Source: Candidatus Microthrix parvicella Bio17-1
GTDB lineage: Bacteria; Actinomycetota; Acidimicrobiia; Acidimicrobiales; Microtrichaceae
DNA length: 64,000 nt
NCBI RefSeq assembly: GCF_000299415.1
Contig: NZ_AMPG01000002.1
Coordinates: 248,001 to 312,000, forward strand
Direction: 5' to 3'
Shown here: positions 1 through 8,805 of the stretch, in pieces
Layout: each line of letters opens with the position of its first letter
Position numbering within the stretch: the stretch's first letter is position 1
The notes under the pieces: model-generated
What the model saw: only the letters and a program-made list of their open reading frames with translations
What the model was told of the DNA's origin: nothing
The model's database searches: none
Made by a program: the position numbers and the translations under genes

Positions 1-1
1 G

Positions 2-583
2 GCGGACGCAGCCGCAGACCTCGATCTTGATGCACAGACTGTGGCCGAGGAACTGTCGGCCATCCGTCAGGATGAACCTCCCGCAGCCTGGGCATTTCTC
101 GGTCCCGTCGAACTGATCGATCACATCGAGTCCACCCATCACCGCTACCTGTGGGACGAACTCCCACGTCTGGGCGCACTCATCGACAAGATCGTCGCGG
201 TCCACGGTGGCCGGCATCCTGAGCTCGCGGAGGTTCAGCGCCTCTATGTCCAACTTCGCAACGACTTCGAGCCGCACCTCACCAACGAGGAGCAGAACGT
301 GTTCCCGGCGATGCGCGAACTGATGGGTTCTCCAGGAAACCAGCCAGGTTCTGTCGCCCCTGAGCTCCCCGGTGAGATCCGTTCCCTGATGGACGAACAT
401 GAAGTCGTGGGTGAACTCCTTGAGGAGCTCCGGAGCATCACAAACGACTACACGGTCCCGGACGACGGGTGTGCCTCCTACGCGGAGACGTACCGGGCGC
501 TGGGGGCACTTGAATCCGACACCCACCTTCACGTCCACAAAGAAAACAACGTGCTGTTCCCCGCCATTGACAAGCGGGATTGA
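2..583 (+). CDS. Di-iron hemerythrin-like Fe-S cluster repair protein (RIC/ScdA/YtfE type), 5' end outside window
   Basis: The frame is open to the first base of the window, so the true start lies upstream; GTG at 41 is only the first internal start. The visible protein has two hemerythrin-like halves with the iron-ligand pattern of the RIC family: HRYLWDE and HLTNEEQNVFP in the first, HEVVGELLEEL and HLHVHKENNVLFP in the second. The residues before codon 41 resemble the end of the short ScdA N-terminal domain (DUF542). Family members repair Fe-S clusters damaged by nitric oxide or oxidants in the cytoplasm. It stands alone, convergent with the gene ending at 601. A generic hemerythrin-domain protein is the alternative. 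Confidence 0.85.
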   Translation, partial: ADAAADLDLDAQTVAEELSAIRQDEPPAAWAFLGPVELIDHIESTHHRYLWDELPRLGALIDKIVAVHGGRHPELAEVQRLYVQLRNDFEPHLTNEEQNVFPAMRELMGSPGNQPGSVAPELPGEIRSLMDEHEVVGELLEELRSITNDYTVPDDGCASYAETYRALGALESDTHLHVHKENNVLFPAIDKRD

Positions 584-600
584 CCGGAGCGATCTTCTGG

Positions 601-1941
601 TCAGCCGCGGTCGTTCTGACGGGACGAGACCGATGCAGATCGACGCTGTGGTGCACTCACCGGCGTCGATGCCGACGGCTCACCGACCTGACGGCGGCGA
701 AACTCGAACTTCGAACCCGTGGAGAATTCGGTCAGCGTGACCGAGTCGGGCTGTGGCGCCGGCTCGATGTCGGGGTGATCGGTGATCGTCCAGGTGGCCA
801 CTTCGCTGACGAGGCGAGCGATCCGAACAGTGCGAACCAGGCAGACGGCGGCGGCGCTCAGGATGGCGTCGCCTCCGGGGCCTGCCATCAGCGCCGCCCA
901 GGTCAGGCCATCGACCTCGCCGACCGCAGAACACGGGCGCAACCTGACCAGCAACTGGTCGCCCGCTCCGGAGCAGCGAAGATCGAGGTCGACGTAGCTG
1001 CGGGGCAGGAACAACGGGTGCACCGCAAGCACCTCGGCCAGCCCCGCAAGGGTGGCCGGTGCGTCGAGCGCGGTGGCCAGCCGCTTGGTGCTGAGCCCGG
1101 CGATACCGGAGGCCTGGGCGATGCCGATGGCGGTGACGTCGGCAGGTCCTACCCGCTCGGCCACCTCGACGAGGAAGGCCCGGGAGAGCAGCTGGCCCTG
1201 GAGGGCCACCTCGTCGGCGATGGCCGACAGTGTGGCGGAGGAGAACCGCTCCATCACCAGGTCGACGTCGAGAGGGCCCGCATAGTCGACCCGGCCGTCG
1301 TCGTCGGGCAGCGACGGGTCGGGCACTGCCAACGGCACCTTGGCCGCGCCACTTGCGGCAAGCGCAAGCGCACCGGGCGGCACGGGCAACTCATCGTTGG
1401 CCTCGTCGATGACGACGGTCCACTCGCAGTGGGGGACGCGATCGGTCGGCACGCGAGGCGGCCGGTGCACCGGACGCATGCGGGCCCTGGGGTTGGTGGC
1501 GATGGCCGTTGCATCAAAGGTGGGGTCCTCGATGTCGTGGCACATCGTCGTGACGTACTCGTCCCCCATCGTCTCGACGTCCATCAGCGCGCCGCAGTGG
1601 CCCAGCTGAAAGCTGCCGTGGCGGTCGTCGTCGACGACAAACCGGAAGTCCATGAACTCGGGCGGCGCACCGACGTCGAGTTGGATGCCCTTGAAGATCG
1701 TCTCGACCGTGTCACCCTCGAAACCCAGCAGCGCCTGCATGCGTTTGGTGTAGATCGGGCTGGCCGCCATCCACTCCCCGATCGCCACCTCGGCCATCGG
1801 CTCCCGACCCAGGAGGGCGATCACATGGGGCATGCCTGCGCGATCGATGAGGTGACCGGCCAGCAGCAACTCCCGCACCAGTTCGGCCAGGTCGCCGTGA
1901 GACCTGCCGCTCCACGGGGTCCCGGGGACCGGCGCAGTCAT
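601..1941 (-). CDS. Uncharacterised 446-aa protein at the end of the cyp51 operon
   Basis: I do not recognise a family with confidence. The protein is soluble, with no signal peptide or membrane segment. A Cys/His-rich stretch near residues 105-125 (HCGALMDVETMGDEYVTTMC) is loosely reminiscent of the ATC-hydrolase/heme-like fold proteins that often sit beside amidohydrolases; that is a weak impression. It is the last gene of the minus-strand operon, 11 bp after the amidohydrolase, so it probably works with that enzyme. The ATG at 1941 follows the neighbour's stop closely, and the C-terminal 40 residues are low-complexity. Confidence 0.75.
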   Translation of the reverse strand: MTAPVPGTPWSGRSHGDLAELVRELLLAGHLIDRAGMPHVIALLGREPMAEVAIGEWMAASPIYTKRMQALLGFEGDTVETIFKGIQLDVGAPPEFMDFRFVVDDDRHGSFQLGHCGALMDVETMGDEYVTTMCHDIEDPTFDATAIATNPRARMRPVHRPPRVPTDRVPHCEWTVVIDEANDELPVPPGALALAASGAAKVPLAVPDPSLPDDDGRVDYAGPLDVDLVMERFSSATLSAIADEVALQGQLLSRAFLVEVAERVGPADVTAIGIAQASGIAGLSTKRLATALDAPATLAGLAEVLAVHPLFLPRSYVDLDLRCSGAGDQLLVRLRPCSAVGEVDGLTWAALMAGPGGDAILSAAAVCLVRTVRIARLVSEVATWTITDHPDIEPAPQPDSVTLTEFSTGSKFEFRRRQVGEPSASTPVSAPQRRSASVSSRQNDRG

Positions 1942-1952
1942 ATCGCTGCCAT

Positions 1953-3143
1953 TCAGGGCTCGAAGTCCAGACCGAGCAGCTTGATGGCGTTACCCCGGGC
2001 GATCTTGTTGATCGTCGGTTGGGGCAGGTGCCCGAACAACTCCTCGGCCACCTGTTTGGACCGCGGAAACGTGCCGTCCTGGTGCGGATAGTCGGTCTCG
2101 AAGAGCACGTTGTCCTCGCCGATGCGGTCCAACAGGTCGATGCCGACGGTGTCTTTGAAAAAACAGGCCGAGATGTGCTCGCGGTAGTAGTCCGAGGGCG
2201 GCCGTTGGGAGCGCTCCTCCCCCTGGGCCCACTGGTGTGTTTGCCAGGTGTCGTCCGCCCGCTCGACGAAGTAGGGGATCCAGCCGATCTGGCTCTCCGC
2301 ATACAGCAGCTGAATGCCGGGGAACCGGTCGAACACTCCGGAGAACAGCCAGTCGACCATGGAGGCGACGCTGTTGCAGGCGATCAGGTTGGCGGCGACC
2401 ACCGTGGGCGCGTCCGGGGATGTGGTGACCGTCTTGGTGCCCGACCCGATGTGCATGGCCAGAACGGTGCTGGTCTCCTCGCAGGCCTGGAAAAACGGGT
2501 CCCAGTGCCGGGTGTGGATGCTGGGCAGGCCAAGCCACGACGGCAGCTCGGAGAACGCCACGGCTCGACAGCCCCTGGCGGCATTGCGTCGAACCTCGGC
2601 CGCTGCCAACTGCGGGTCCCACAGTGGCACCACGCACAACGGGATGAGGCGACCGGCGCTGTCACCGCACCACTCGTCGATCATGAAGTCGTTGTAGGCC
2701 TCGATGCAGAGGCGACCCAGCGTGCGGTCCTCGACCTCGGAGAACAGTTGTCCGCAGAAGCGGGGATAGTTGGGAAAGCACAGGCTGGCCTCCACATGGT
2801 TGGCCTCCATGTCAGCCACGCGTGCGACCGGGTCGTAGCAGCCGGGTGCGATGTCGTCGTAGGTGACGCCCTCCATCGTCACCTCCTCGGGCGGCATCCC
2901 GGGGCAGGCAACCATGCGCTTGATCTGGTAGCGACGACCCTCGAAATGCCACCAGGCGGCCATCTCGTCACCGTCGCCCGGGGCCTCCACCCAGGCACCC
3001 TCGACCAGGGTCATCTTCCCCTTGGGGGCGATGTGGATGCGCGGCGCCCGCTCGACGTAGGCGGCGGGCAGCCGGCTGGTCCACACGTCTGCCGGTTCGA
3101 TGACGTGGTCGTCGACGCTGATGATGCGGGGGATGACGCTCAT
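1953..3143 (-). CDS. Amidohydrolase family 2 (TIM-barrel metal hydrolase/decarboxylase)
   Basis: 396-aa cytoplasmic metal-dependent hydrolase or decarboxylase of the amidohydrolase_2 group. The N-terminus carries the metal-binding D-x-H pattern in ISVDDHVIEP. Further likely ligands are His in LAMHIGSG, Glu in YAESQIGW and Asp in FETDYPHQDGTF. Family members act on ring-cleavage or carboxylated aromatic and alicyclic intermediates; the substrate here is unknown. I chose the ATG at 3143 because the protein then begins directly at the conserved MSVIPRIISVDDH; the upstream extension reads through the intergenic gap and into the CMD gene. Cotranscription with P450, SDR and CMD-like genes suggests a catabolic lipid or sterol pathway. 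Confidence 0.9.
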   Translation of the reverse strand: MSVIPRIISVDDHVIEPADVWTSRLPAAYVERAPRIHIAPKGKMTLVEGAWVEAPGDGDEMAAWWHFEGRRYQIKRMVACPGMPPEEVTMEGVTYDDIAPGCYDPVARVADMEANHVEASLCFPNYPRFCGQLFSEVEDRTLGRLCIEAYNDFMIDEWCGDSAGRLIPLCVVPLWDPQLAAAEVRRNAARGCRAVAFSELPSWLGLPSIHTRHWDPFFQACEETSTVLAMHIGSGTKTVTTSPDAPTVVAANLIACNSVASMVDWLFSGVFDRFPGIQLLYAESQIGWIPYFVERADDTWQTHQWAQGEERSQRPPSDYYREHISACFFKDTVGIDLLDRIGEDNVLFETDYPHQDGTFPRSKQVAEELFGHLPQPTINKIARGNAIKLLGLDFEP

Positions 3144-3193
3144 GTGATGCTCCACTCTTTTGGCGCGGACGGCGGCTTCGAACCTGCTGCGGT

Positions 3194-3568
3194 TCAGGCG
3201 TCCATGCGGGCGATGATCTTCTCCACCTCGGTGTTCAGCTTCGCACCGCGGGGCCAGCCGGCGTAATGGGCGACGAACACCACGATGCTGCGCAGGTCCT
3301 CCGCGTCGAGCTCGCCCAGGCGGACCGCTGCGTCCAGCTGGAGCGATGCGACGTCCTCCATGCCGCCGGCGACCGCCATGCCGATCAGCATCATGCGGCG
3401 CTCCTTGATGCTGAGGGTGCCCTCGGCCCACACCTCGCCGAAGAGATGGTCGACCGTGGACTCCACAAAGGCGCCCTCCACGTGGGGGATGTCCCACCCG
3501 TAGACGTCCTTCATCATCGCCAGGCCGCGCTGACGACGAGCTGCATCATCGAGGTGTTCGCTGCTCAT
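3194..3568 (-). CDS. Carboxymuconolactone decarboxylase (CMD/AhpD-like) family protein
   Basis: 124-aa all-helical protein of the CMD family. The core pattern LSIKERRMMLIGMAVAGG followed by LQLDAAVRLGE matches CMD proteins, but the CxxC redox pair of true AhpD peroxidases is absent, so alkyl hydroperoxidase activity is unlikely. It starts with an ATGA overlap (3568-3565) on the upstream dehydrogenase stop, showing tight coupling. In the M. tuberculosis cyp51 region a CMD-like gene (Rv0771) also lies beside a dehydrogenase (Rv0770), which supports a conserved functional unit. Its reaction is not known. Confidence 0.9.
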   Translation of the reverse strand: MSSEHLDDAARRQRGLAMMKDVYGWDIPHVEGAFVESTVDHLFGEVWAEGTLSIKERRMMLIGMAVAGGMEDVASLQLDAAVRLGELDAEDLRSIVVFVAHYAGWPRGAKLNTEVEKIIARMDA

Positions 3569-4461
3569 CGGTCGTCTCCTTCGTCTGGGTTATCGGTGTC
3601 GAGGCTGTGGCCGTGGGGCACGCCGAGGGCGGCGCCCAGCTGGTCGAACGCCTGCCGCGCCACGGGCGTCTCGACGCCGAGCTCGGCGCCAAGCCCGATC
3701 GCCAGGGCGAGGTCCTTCTCGCCCAGGCCCCGGGTGTGTTCGAAGATCGGGCGCAGCCCGTCGTCCGCCGGCAGCGGCCCGGCGGTGCCGCGCAGCATGA
3801 TCGCCCCCGGACCGCCGGTCACCCGATCGGAGTGGCGCACCACCTCGCCCAGTTTGGCCAGGTCCACCCCGGCGGCCTCGGCCAGTCGGGACGCCTCGCC
3901 GACCGCAGCGAACGAGGCGAAGGTGATCAGGTTGCGGGCCAGTTTGGCCCGGGTTCCGGCGCCGATCGGCCCCAGGTGGGCCACCAGCGTGCCCAGGCGT
4001 TCCAGCGCCCCGGTGGCCAGCGCCACCGCCTCGGCGTCGCCGCCAACCATGAGTGCCAGGGTGCCCTCGTGGGCGCCCATCGCTCCCCCGCTGACCGGCG
4101 CATCCAGCACCGCCACGCCGTGGGGCTTGCACAGCGCGGCGATCTCGGCCGGCGTGTCGGCCTCCACCGTGGAGTGGATGATCACCACCGTGCCGTTCGA
4201 GGCCGTCGCCAGGATGCCGTCGGGTCCGGACATCACCTCGCGCACCTGGGCGTCGTCGCGCACCATCAGCGAGATCACGGTGGCCCGCTCGGCCACCCCG
4301 GCCGGCGACGCTGCGACGTGCGCGCCCCTCTCGGCGAACGGCGCTGTGGCGGCCTCGACGACGTCAAACACGGTGAGGCCGCCCGGGTGGTCGCACCAGC
4401 GCTTCGCCATCGGGGCACCGATCTGACCGAGCCCGATGAACCCCAGGTGCGGATCGCTCAC
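3565..4461 (-). CDS. NAD(P)-dependent 3-hydroxyisobutyrate dehydrogenase-like oxidoreductase
   Basis: About 298 aa, beta-hydroxyacid dehydrogenase family. The Rossmann motif GFIGLGQIGAPMA is at the N-terminus, the substrate-binding DAPVSGG in the middle, and the catalytic-lysine segment GAGTRAKLARNLIT near residue 165. I prefer the GTG at 4461 because it gives a GTGA overlap with the stop of the upstream gene; an ATG at 4476 is possible. The family oxidises 3-hydroxy acids or reduces short-chain semialdehydes with NAD(P). It resembles the dehydrogenase kept next to cyp51 clusters in mycobacteria. The substrate is unknown. Confidence 0.92.
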   Translation of the reverse strand: MSDPHLGFIGLGQIGAPMAKRWCDHPGGLTVFDVVEAATAPFAERGAHVAASPAGVAERATVISLMVRDDAQVREVMSGPDGILATASNGTVVIIHSTVEADTPAEIAALCKPHGVAVLDAPVSGGAMGAHEGTLALMVGGDAEAVALATGALERLGTLVAHLGPIGAGTRAKLARNLITFASFAAVGEASRLAEAAGVDLAKLGEVVRHSDRVTGGPGAIMLRGTAGPLPADDGLRPIFEHTRGLGEKDLALAIGLGAELGVETPVARQAFDQLGAALGVPHGHSLDTDNPDEGDDR

Positions 4462-5021
4462 GAGGGTCGGTCCCACAGGCCGACCGGCACGTCGCGGATC
4501 GGGTAATGGCCGGGCAGCTGGCCCGGCTTGAGGGAGCGATCCATGCGGGCCTGCATGCCGTCGGACAGTGTTCCGTCACCCATCATCTCCAGGAACAGCG
4601 AGGCGGCGTTGCCGTAGTCGAACCAGTCGCGCTGAAAGGCCCACTGCCGGTCGCCGCCGTAGACGAACCAGCTGCCGCCGATGCCGGGCACCTCGTAGGA
4701 CGAGCCGTCCTCGCGGGTGGCGTCGGCCACCTGGCGCCAGAACCCGACGACGTGGCCCTTGGTCTCGTCGATGATCATCTCCTCGTACGGGTACTGCCAC
4801 CCAGAGAGGCCACCCATCTCCTGGCCCAGGGCAATGTCGCGGATCTCGTCGCGGCCGACGGCCATGAAGTGCTCCTTGGGCCCGAAGTTCCAACCGTAGG
4901 TGGCGTCCTCGGTGAAGCAGTCGGCCAGGCTGCGCCAGTCGCCCGACGCCTCGGCGTCGCGGTTGGCCTGGAGCCAACGCTCGACCATGGCTTCGAGCTC
5001 GGCACGGGGATAGCTGGTCAT
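4458..5021 (-). CDS. SnoaL/NTF2-like domain protein
   Basis: 187-aa small cone-shaped alpha+beta barrel protein. The N-terminal helix pattern (LEAMVERWLQANRDAEASGDW followed by LADCFTEDATYGW, quoted in two parts) is typical of SnoaL-like polyketide-cyclase/NTF2 folds, which act as isomerases, hydratases or binding proteins for lipophilic ligands. It is coupled at both ends: its ATG overlaps the CYP51-ferredoxin stop by 4 bp, and its stop overlaps the next gene by GTGA. The position between a P450 and a dehydrogenase suggests it acts on an oxidised intermediate, but no catalytic residue can be assigned. Confidence 0.85.
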   Translation of the reverse strand: MTSYPRAELEAMVERWLQANRDAEASGDWRSLADCFTEDATYGWNFGPKEHFMAVGRDEIRDIALGQEMGGLSGWQYPYEEMIIDETKGHVVGFWRQVADATREDGSSYEVPGIGGSWFVYGGDRQWAFQRDWFDYGNAASLFLEMMGDGTLSDGMQARMDRSLKPGQLPGHYPIRDVPVGLWDRPS

Positions 5022-6715
5022 TGGGGATCCTCCGGGTTCGGGTCTTCGGGGGTCGGGTCTTCGTGAATGGACAGTGCATGGGTCGGGCAGTACTTCACGG
5101 CCGCATCGGCGGCGGCGCGGGCCTCGTCGGGCGGGCGCTCGTCAAGGATGGTCAGCTCCCCCCGCTTGGACACCTCGAACAGCTGCGGTGCCTCCCCCTG
5201 GCAGGCGGCGTGGCCCTGACACAGGTCCCGATCCACCACGATGCGCCAGCCGTCGGTGCGGGTCGACTTCGGGGCCCCCGGCACGGTCGCTGTCTCGGCT
5301 TGAGCTTTGGAGGCTGCCTCAGACCCAGCGCGGGTCCCACCGTCACCGGGCTCACGTCGGGTGAAGGTGGCCAGGCAGGGTTGGGCCAACTGCACCACCA
5401 TCTTGGAGTGATCATTGCGGTAGCTGTCCAACGGCTGGGCGGCCTCGAGGCTCCAGTCCTTCAACAGCACGCTGAAGATCGCCTTCAGCTGCATCATGGC
5501 GAAGTTCGCGCCCACGCAGCGGTGCCGACCGGCGCCAAAGGGAATCCAGTTCCACGGGTTGGCCAGATCGGCCCCGGGGTCGGTGAGGTACCGGCCGGGA
5601 CGAAACTTGTCGGCGTCCTCGAACGCCTCGGGGATCCGGTTGGAGATCGCCGGGCTGGCCGCCACCATCTTGCCGGGCGCGATACGACAACCGTCCACCT
5701 CCACCTCAACGTTCGCCACCCGCAGCAGCAGGATCAGCGGGGGATGCAGTCGCAGTGCCTCCTTGATGGCGGCCTCCAGGTGCGGCATCTCGCGCAGCGC
5801 CTGAAAGCTCACCTCCGTGCCGTCGGCGTACAGCTCGTCAAGCTCGACGATCACCTTGGCCATCTCATCGGGATGGCGCAGCAGCTCGATCAGGGTCCAG
5901 GCCGCCGTGCCGGAGGTGGTGTGGTGACCGGCGAACATCATCGAGATGAACATCCCGGTGATCGTGTCGGCGGTGAACCGGGGATCGCCCTCGTCGTTCG
6001 AGATCGACATCAGCACGTCGAGCAGATCTGAGTCATCGCCGCCTGCGGCGGACCCGGTGGTCCGCCCATCCATGATGCCCTGCACCAGTTCCACCAGAGC
6101 GATGCGCGCCGCGTCCCGGGCCCGGAAGCTGGGAATGTCGGCGTAGGCATCGACGTAGGCCAACGCATCGGTGCCCTGCTCAAGGTCGTGGTACAGCTCG
6201 GCAAACCGACCGTCGAGGTCTTCGCGGAACCGGCGACCGATGAGGCATGACGACGAGGTGTAGATGGTGAGCTCGGCAAACCAGTCGAGCAGGTCGATCT
6301 CGCCGGAGTCGCCCCAGCGCTCGACCATTTCGTCCATCTCACGCTGGATGGTCTCGGCGTGGCCGCGCATGAACGAGTCGCGCAGCGCCTGGTTGTGCAA
6401 CATCTCCCGGCGCCGCTCTGGCGGTGCGTCAAACACCACGCCCTCCCCGAAGATCGGCGTCATGAACGGGTAGGCGGCAGCCTGATCCAACTCCTCATCC
6501 TTGGCTCGGAAGAAGATCTCGTTGGCTTCGGCCCCCGACAGCAGCACGACCTGCTTGTCGGCCAGCGTGAACTCGCCCACGTCGCCGCACTCGTCGCGCA
6601 CCCGCTGCATAAGCGCAATCGGGTCGCGCCGCAGCTCCTCGAGGTGGCCGTTGGGCTCGTCGCCGCCCGACACGCGGGGCGGCTCGTTCAAGGTGGTCGT
6701 CGGTGTCACGGTCAT
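5018..6715 (-). CDS. cyp51: CYP51-type cytochrome P450 fused to a C-terminal ferredoxin
   Basis: 565 aa. Residues 1-455 are a P450 of the sterol 14-alpha-demethylase (CYP51) family. The CYP51 B'-C signature YPFMTPIFGEGVVFD is at 82-96, the I-helix FAGHHTTSG at 261-269, KEALR around 318, and the heme-Cys loop PFGAGRHRCVGA with Cys400. The end of the P450 part (SYRNDHSKMVVQLAQP) matches mycobacterial CYP51 closely. After an Ala/Gly/Thr linker (about 455-487) comes a small ferredoxin with CQGHAAC (499-505) and C-P at 543, the CxxHxxC...CP pattern of P450-linked 3Fe-4S or 4Fe-4S ferredoxins. In M. tuberculosis these are two genes (Rv0764c/Rv0763c); a fusion is known from Methylococcus. Sterol demethylation is the likely activity; the natural substrate is unproven. 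Confidence 0.95.
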   Translation of the reverse strand: MTVTPTTTLNEPPRVSGGDEPNGHLEELRRDPIALMQRVRDECGDVGEFTLADKQVVLLSGAEANEIFFRAKDEELDQAAAYPFMTPIFGEGVVFDAPPERRREMLHNQALRDSFMRGHAETIQREMDEMVERWGDSGEIDLLDWFAELTIYTSSSCLIGRRFREDLDGRFAELYHDLEQGTDALAYVDAYADIPSFRARDAARIALVELVQGIMDGRTTGSAAGGDDSDLLDVLMSISNDEGDPRFTADTITGMFISMMFAGHHTTSGTAAWTLIELLRHPDEMAKVIVELDELYADGTEVSFQALREMPHLEAAIKEALRLHPPLILLLRVANVEVEVDGCRIAPGKMVAASPAISNRIPEAFEDADKFRPGRYLTDPGADLANPWNWIPFGAGRHRCVGANFAMMQLKAIFSVLLKDWSLEAAQPLDSYRNDHSKMVVQLAQPCLATFTRREPGDGGTRAGSEAASKAQAETATVPGAPKSTRTDGWRIVVDRDLCQGHAACQGEAPQLFEVSKRGELTILDERPPDEARAAADAAVKYCPTHALSIHEDPTPEDPNPEDPQ

Positions 6716-6725
6716 GGGTGGCCAA

Positions 6726-7517
6726 TCATCTGTAGCTCCGATCGCCGTTCACGGGTGCCTCGGGTTGGATCTCCACCAAGGTCAGGTGCGTGCCCTTGGG
6801 CACCGCCACCACGAAGACGATCACGTCGGCAATCTCCTGGGGCCGTAGCGACCCGCTGTGACGGAGGTGGCCCCAGTTGGACCAGTGCGGCATCACCGCG
6901 TTCACCGTGTCCTCGCTCCAGGTGGTGCCCTGCTCGGTGCTCGATGGCCCGGGTCGCACCATCGTGGCCCGCACACCGGTGCCCTCCAGCTCCATCTGCA
7001 TGGCCCGGGCGAGGCCCTCCAGGCCGGACTTGGCGGCGACGTAGCCGGCCATGTGGGTGCGTTGACGGACGACCACATCGGAGGTGACGAACACCAGGTC
7101 GCCATGCCCGGCCTCCACCATGGGGCGACCAAGCCGACTGATCAGCCGGTGGGCACCGGTGAGGTTGATCTGAATCGCCCGCACAAAGTCATCCGGGTCG
7201 ACGCCCAGCGCGCTCTCCGGATGCACGTCGCCGGCGTTGGAAACGACCACGTCCACCGGCCCGAACGCCTCCTGGGCCGTCTTGGCGAACGCATCGATCG
7301 ATGCATCGTCGGTCAGGTCGAGCGCCGCCGTGGCAGCCTCGCCCCCGACGGACCTGATGGCGGCGGCCAACTCGTCGAGGCGATCGGTGCGGCGGGCGCC
7401 CAACACCACCGGGTGGCCGGCGGCGGCCAACGACTTGGCGGCGGCTGCGCCGATGCCGGACGAGGCGCCGGTGACGACGGCAACCCGCCGCTCGGGATGG
7501 GGGACGAATCTCGGCAC
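6726..7517 (-). CDS. Short-chain dehydrogenase/reductase (SDR)
   Basis: 263-aa classical SDR. It shows the cofactor motif VVTGASSGIGAAAA, the NAG motif (VVVSNAGDV) and the active-site tyrosine-lysine pair in YVAAKSG. The Arg in GARRTDR after the second strand suggests NADP(H) preference. It sits 10 bp upstream of the CYP51-ferredoxin gene and downstream of a second P450, the same position as Rv0765c in the mycobacterial cyp51 cluster. It probably oxidises or reduces a hydroxyl or keto group on the P450 substrate or product. Confidence 0.93.
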   Translation of the reverse strand: MPRFVPHPERRVAVVTGASSGIGAAAAKSLAAAGHPVVLGARRTDRLDELAAAIRSVGGEAATAALDLTDDASIDAFAKTAQEAFGPVDVVVSNAGDVHPESALGVDPDDFVRAIQINLTGAHRLISRLGRPMVEAGHGDLVFVTSDVVVRQRTHMAGYVAAKSGLEGLARAMQMELEGTGVRATMVRPGPSSTEQGTTWSEDTVNAVMPHWSNWGHLRHSGSLRPQEIADVIVFVVAVPKGTHLTLVEIQPEAPVNGDRSYR

Positions 7518-7568
7518 CTGTTCACACTCCAGTCACATCGAAACGAACGGTGGAACCCAACACGTGCA

Positions 7569-8789
7569 TCATCGCGTGACCTCAAAAGTGGTGGGCAGGG
7601 TGGCGAACCCGCGGACGTTCACCGAGTGCACCCGCTTGGCACCCTCGGCATCGATCTCGTAGGACCCGACCCGCTTGACCAGCTCCTCGAGCACCACCCG
7701 GGTTTCCAACCGTGCCAGGGAGGCACCCATGCAGAAGTGGCGCCCCACACCGAAGCTGGCAATGCCGGTGGTGTCACGGTCGAGATCAAAGCGGTCGGGA
7801 TCGGGAAACTGGCGGTGATCACGGTTGGCCGATCCGGCCAGCAGCAACACCCGGTCCCCGGCCGGGATCGTCGTGCCGTGCAGGGTGACGTCGGTGGTGG
7901 TCACCCGGGCCAGCATCTGGCTGGAGGTGTCGTAGCGCAGCGTCTCCTCCACCCAGTCCGGGATCCGGCCGGGGTCGGCGAACACCTTGGCCCGCTCGTC
8001 GGGGTTCGCCCACGCCCAGTACCAGGCGTGGGCGAGCAGCTTGGTGGTGGTCTCGTTACCGGCGACGACCATGAGAAACAGAAACGAGGTGATCTCGTCG
8101 TCGGTCAGCCGGTCGCCGTCGGTCACGGCGTCGCCATCGGTCTTCACCTGGCACAGGGCGCTCACCAGGTCGTCGCCGGGGTTGATCCGTCGGTCGGCGA
8201 TCATCTCCGAGTAGTACACGGCCAGCTCAAATGCCGCCTCGACGCCGGCCGGCGGTACGTCGGTCACGCCCTCCTCACGATGCACCAGCAGATCCGACGC
8301 CCGACGCAGCCGTGCCCGGTCGGCCTGAGGAACACCGAGCATCTCGGAGATCACATCCATCGGCACCTTGGCGGCCAGGTCGGTGACGAAGTCGAACGAA
8401 CCTGCATCCAGGCAGGACTCCAGATGGCCAACGGTGAGCGCCCGAATGTTGTCCTCCATCGCCGCCACCCGCCGAGGGGTGAACCCCCGGGACACCAGGC
8501 CCCGCATGCGTCCGTGCTCGGGCGGGTCCATCGCCAGAAACGACATCGTCCGGTGGGCGTTGGGGCCCGAGGCCGCCGGGTCGATCGACACGCCCTGGGC
8601 ATTGGAGAAACGCTCCGAGTCCCGGAAACCGGCCATCACGTCGTCGTAGCGGGACAACGCCCAGAAGTTACGTTCGTCGTTGCGGTACACCGGCGCCTCG
8701 TCGCGCAGGCGGGCATAGGTGGGGTACGGATCCTCGTGGATCTCGTAGGCGTACGGGTCGTACTCAACCGCTGCTGCCGCCGTGGTCAT
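7569..8789 (-). CDS. Cytochrome P450 (CYP123-like position in the cyp51 cluster)
   Basis: 406-aa soluble bacterial P450. The I-helix oxygen-activation motif is VVAGNETTTK, the ExxR motif EETLRYDTS, and the heme-thiolate loop SFGVGRHFCMGASLARLE. I chose ATG at 8789 because a GGAGGAC ribosome-binding site lies 5 nt upstream; the longer reading from 8816 lacks one. It needs an electron partner, which could be the ferredoxin domain fused to the neighbouring CYP51. In M. tuberculosis the matching slot is cyp123 (Rv0766c). The substrate is unknown; lipids or sterols are likely from context. Confidence 0.94.
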   Translation of the reverse strand: MTTAAAAVEYDPYAYEIHEDPYPTYARLRDEAPVYRNDERNFWALSRYDDVMAGFRDSERFSNAQGVSIDPAASGPNAHRTMSFLAMDPPEHGRMRGLVSRGFTPRRVAAMEDNIRALTVGHLESCLDAGSFDFVTDLAAKVPMDVISEMLGVPQADRARLRRASDLLVHREEGVTDVPPAGVEAAFELAVYYSEMIADRRINPGDDLVSALCQVKTDGDAVTDGDRLTDDEITSFLFLMVVAGNETTTKLLAHAWYWAWANPDERAKVFADPGRIPDWVEETLRYDTSSQMLARVTTTDVTLHGTTIPAGDRVLLLAGSANRDHRQFPDPDRFDLDRDTTGIASFGVGRHFCMGASLARLETRVVLEELVKRVGSYEIDAEGAKRVHSVNVRGFATLPTTFEVTR

Positions 8790-8805
8790 GTGGCGTCCTC
8801 CAAGG

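Noticed and set aside
580-2091. Long plus-strand frame over the first minus-strand genes
   Set aside because: It is antisense to a well-organised operon; such frames arise from high GC.
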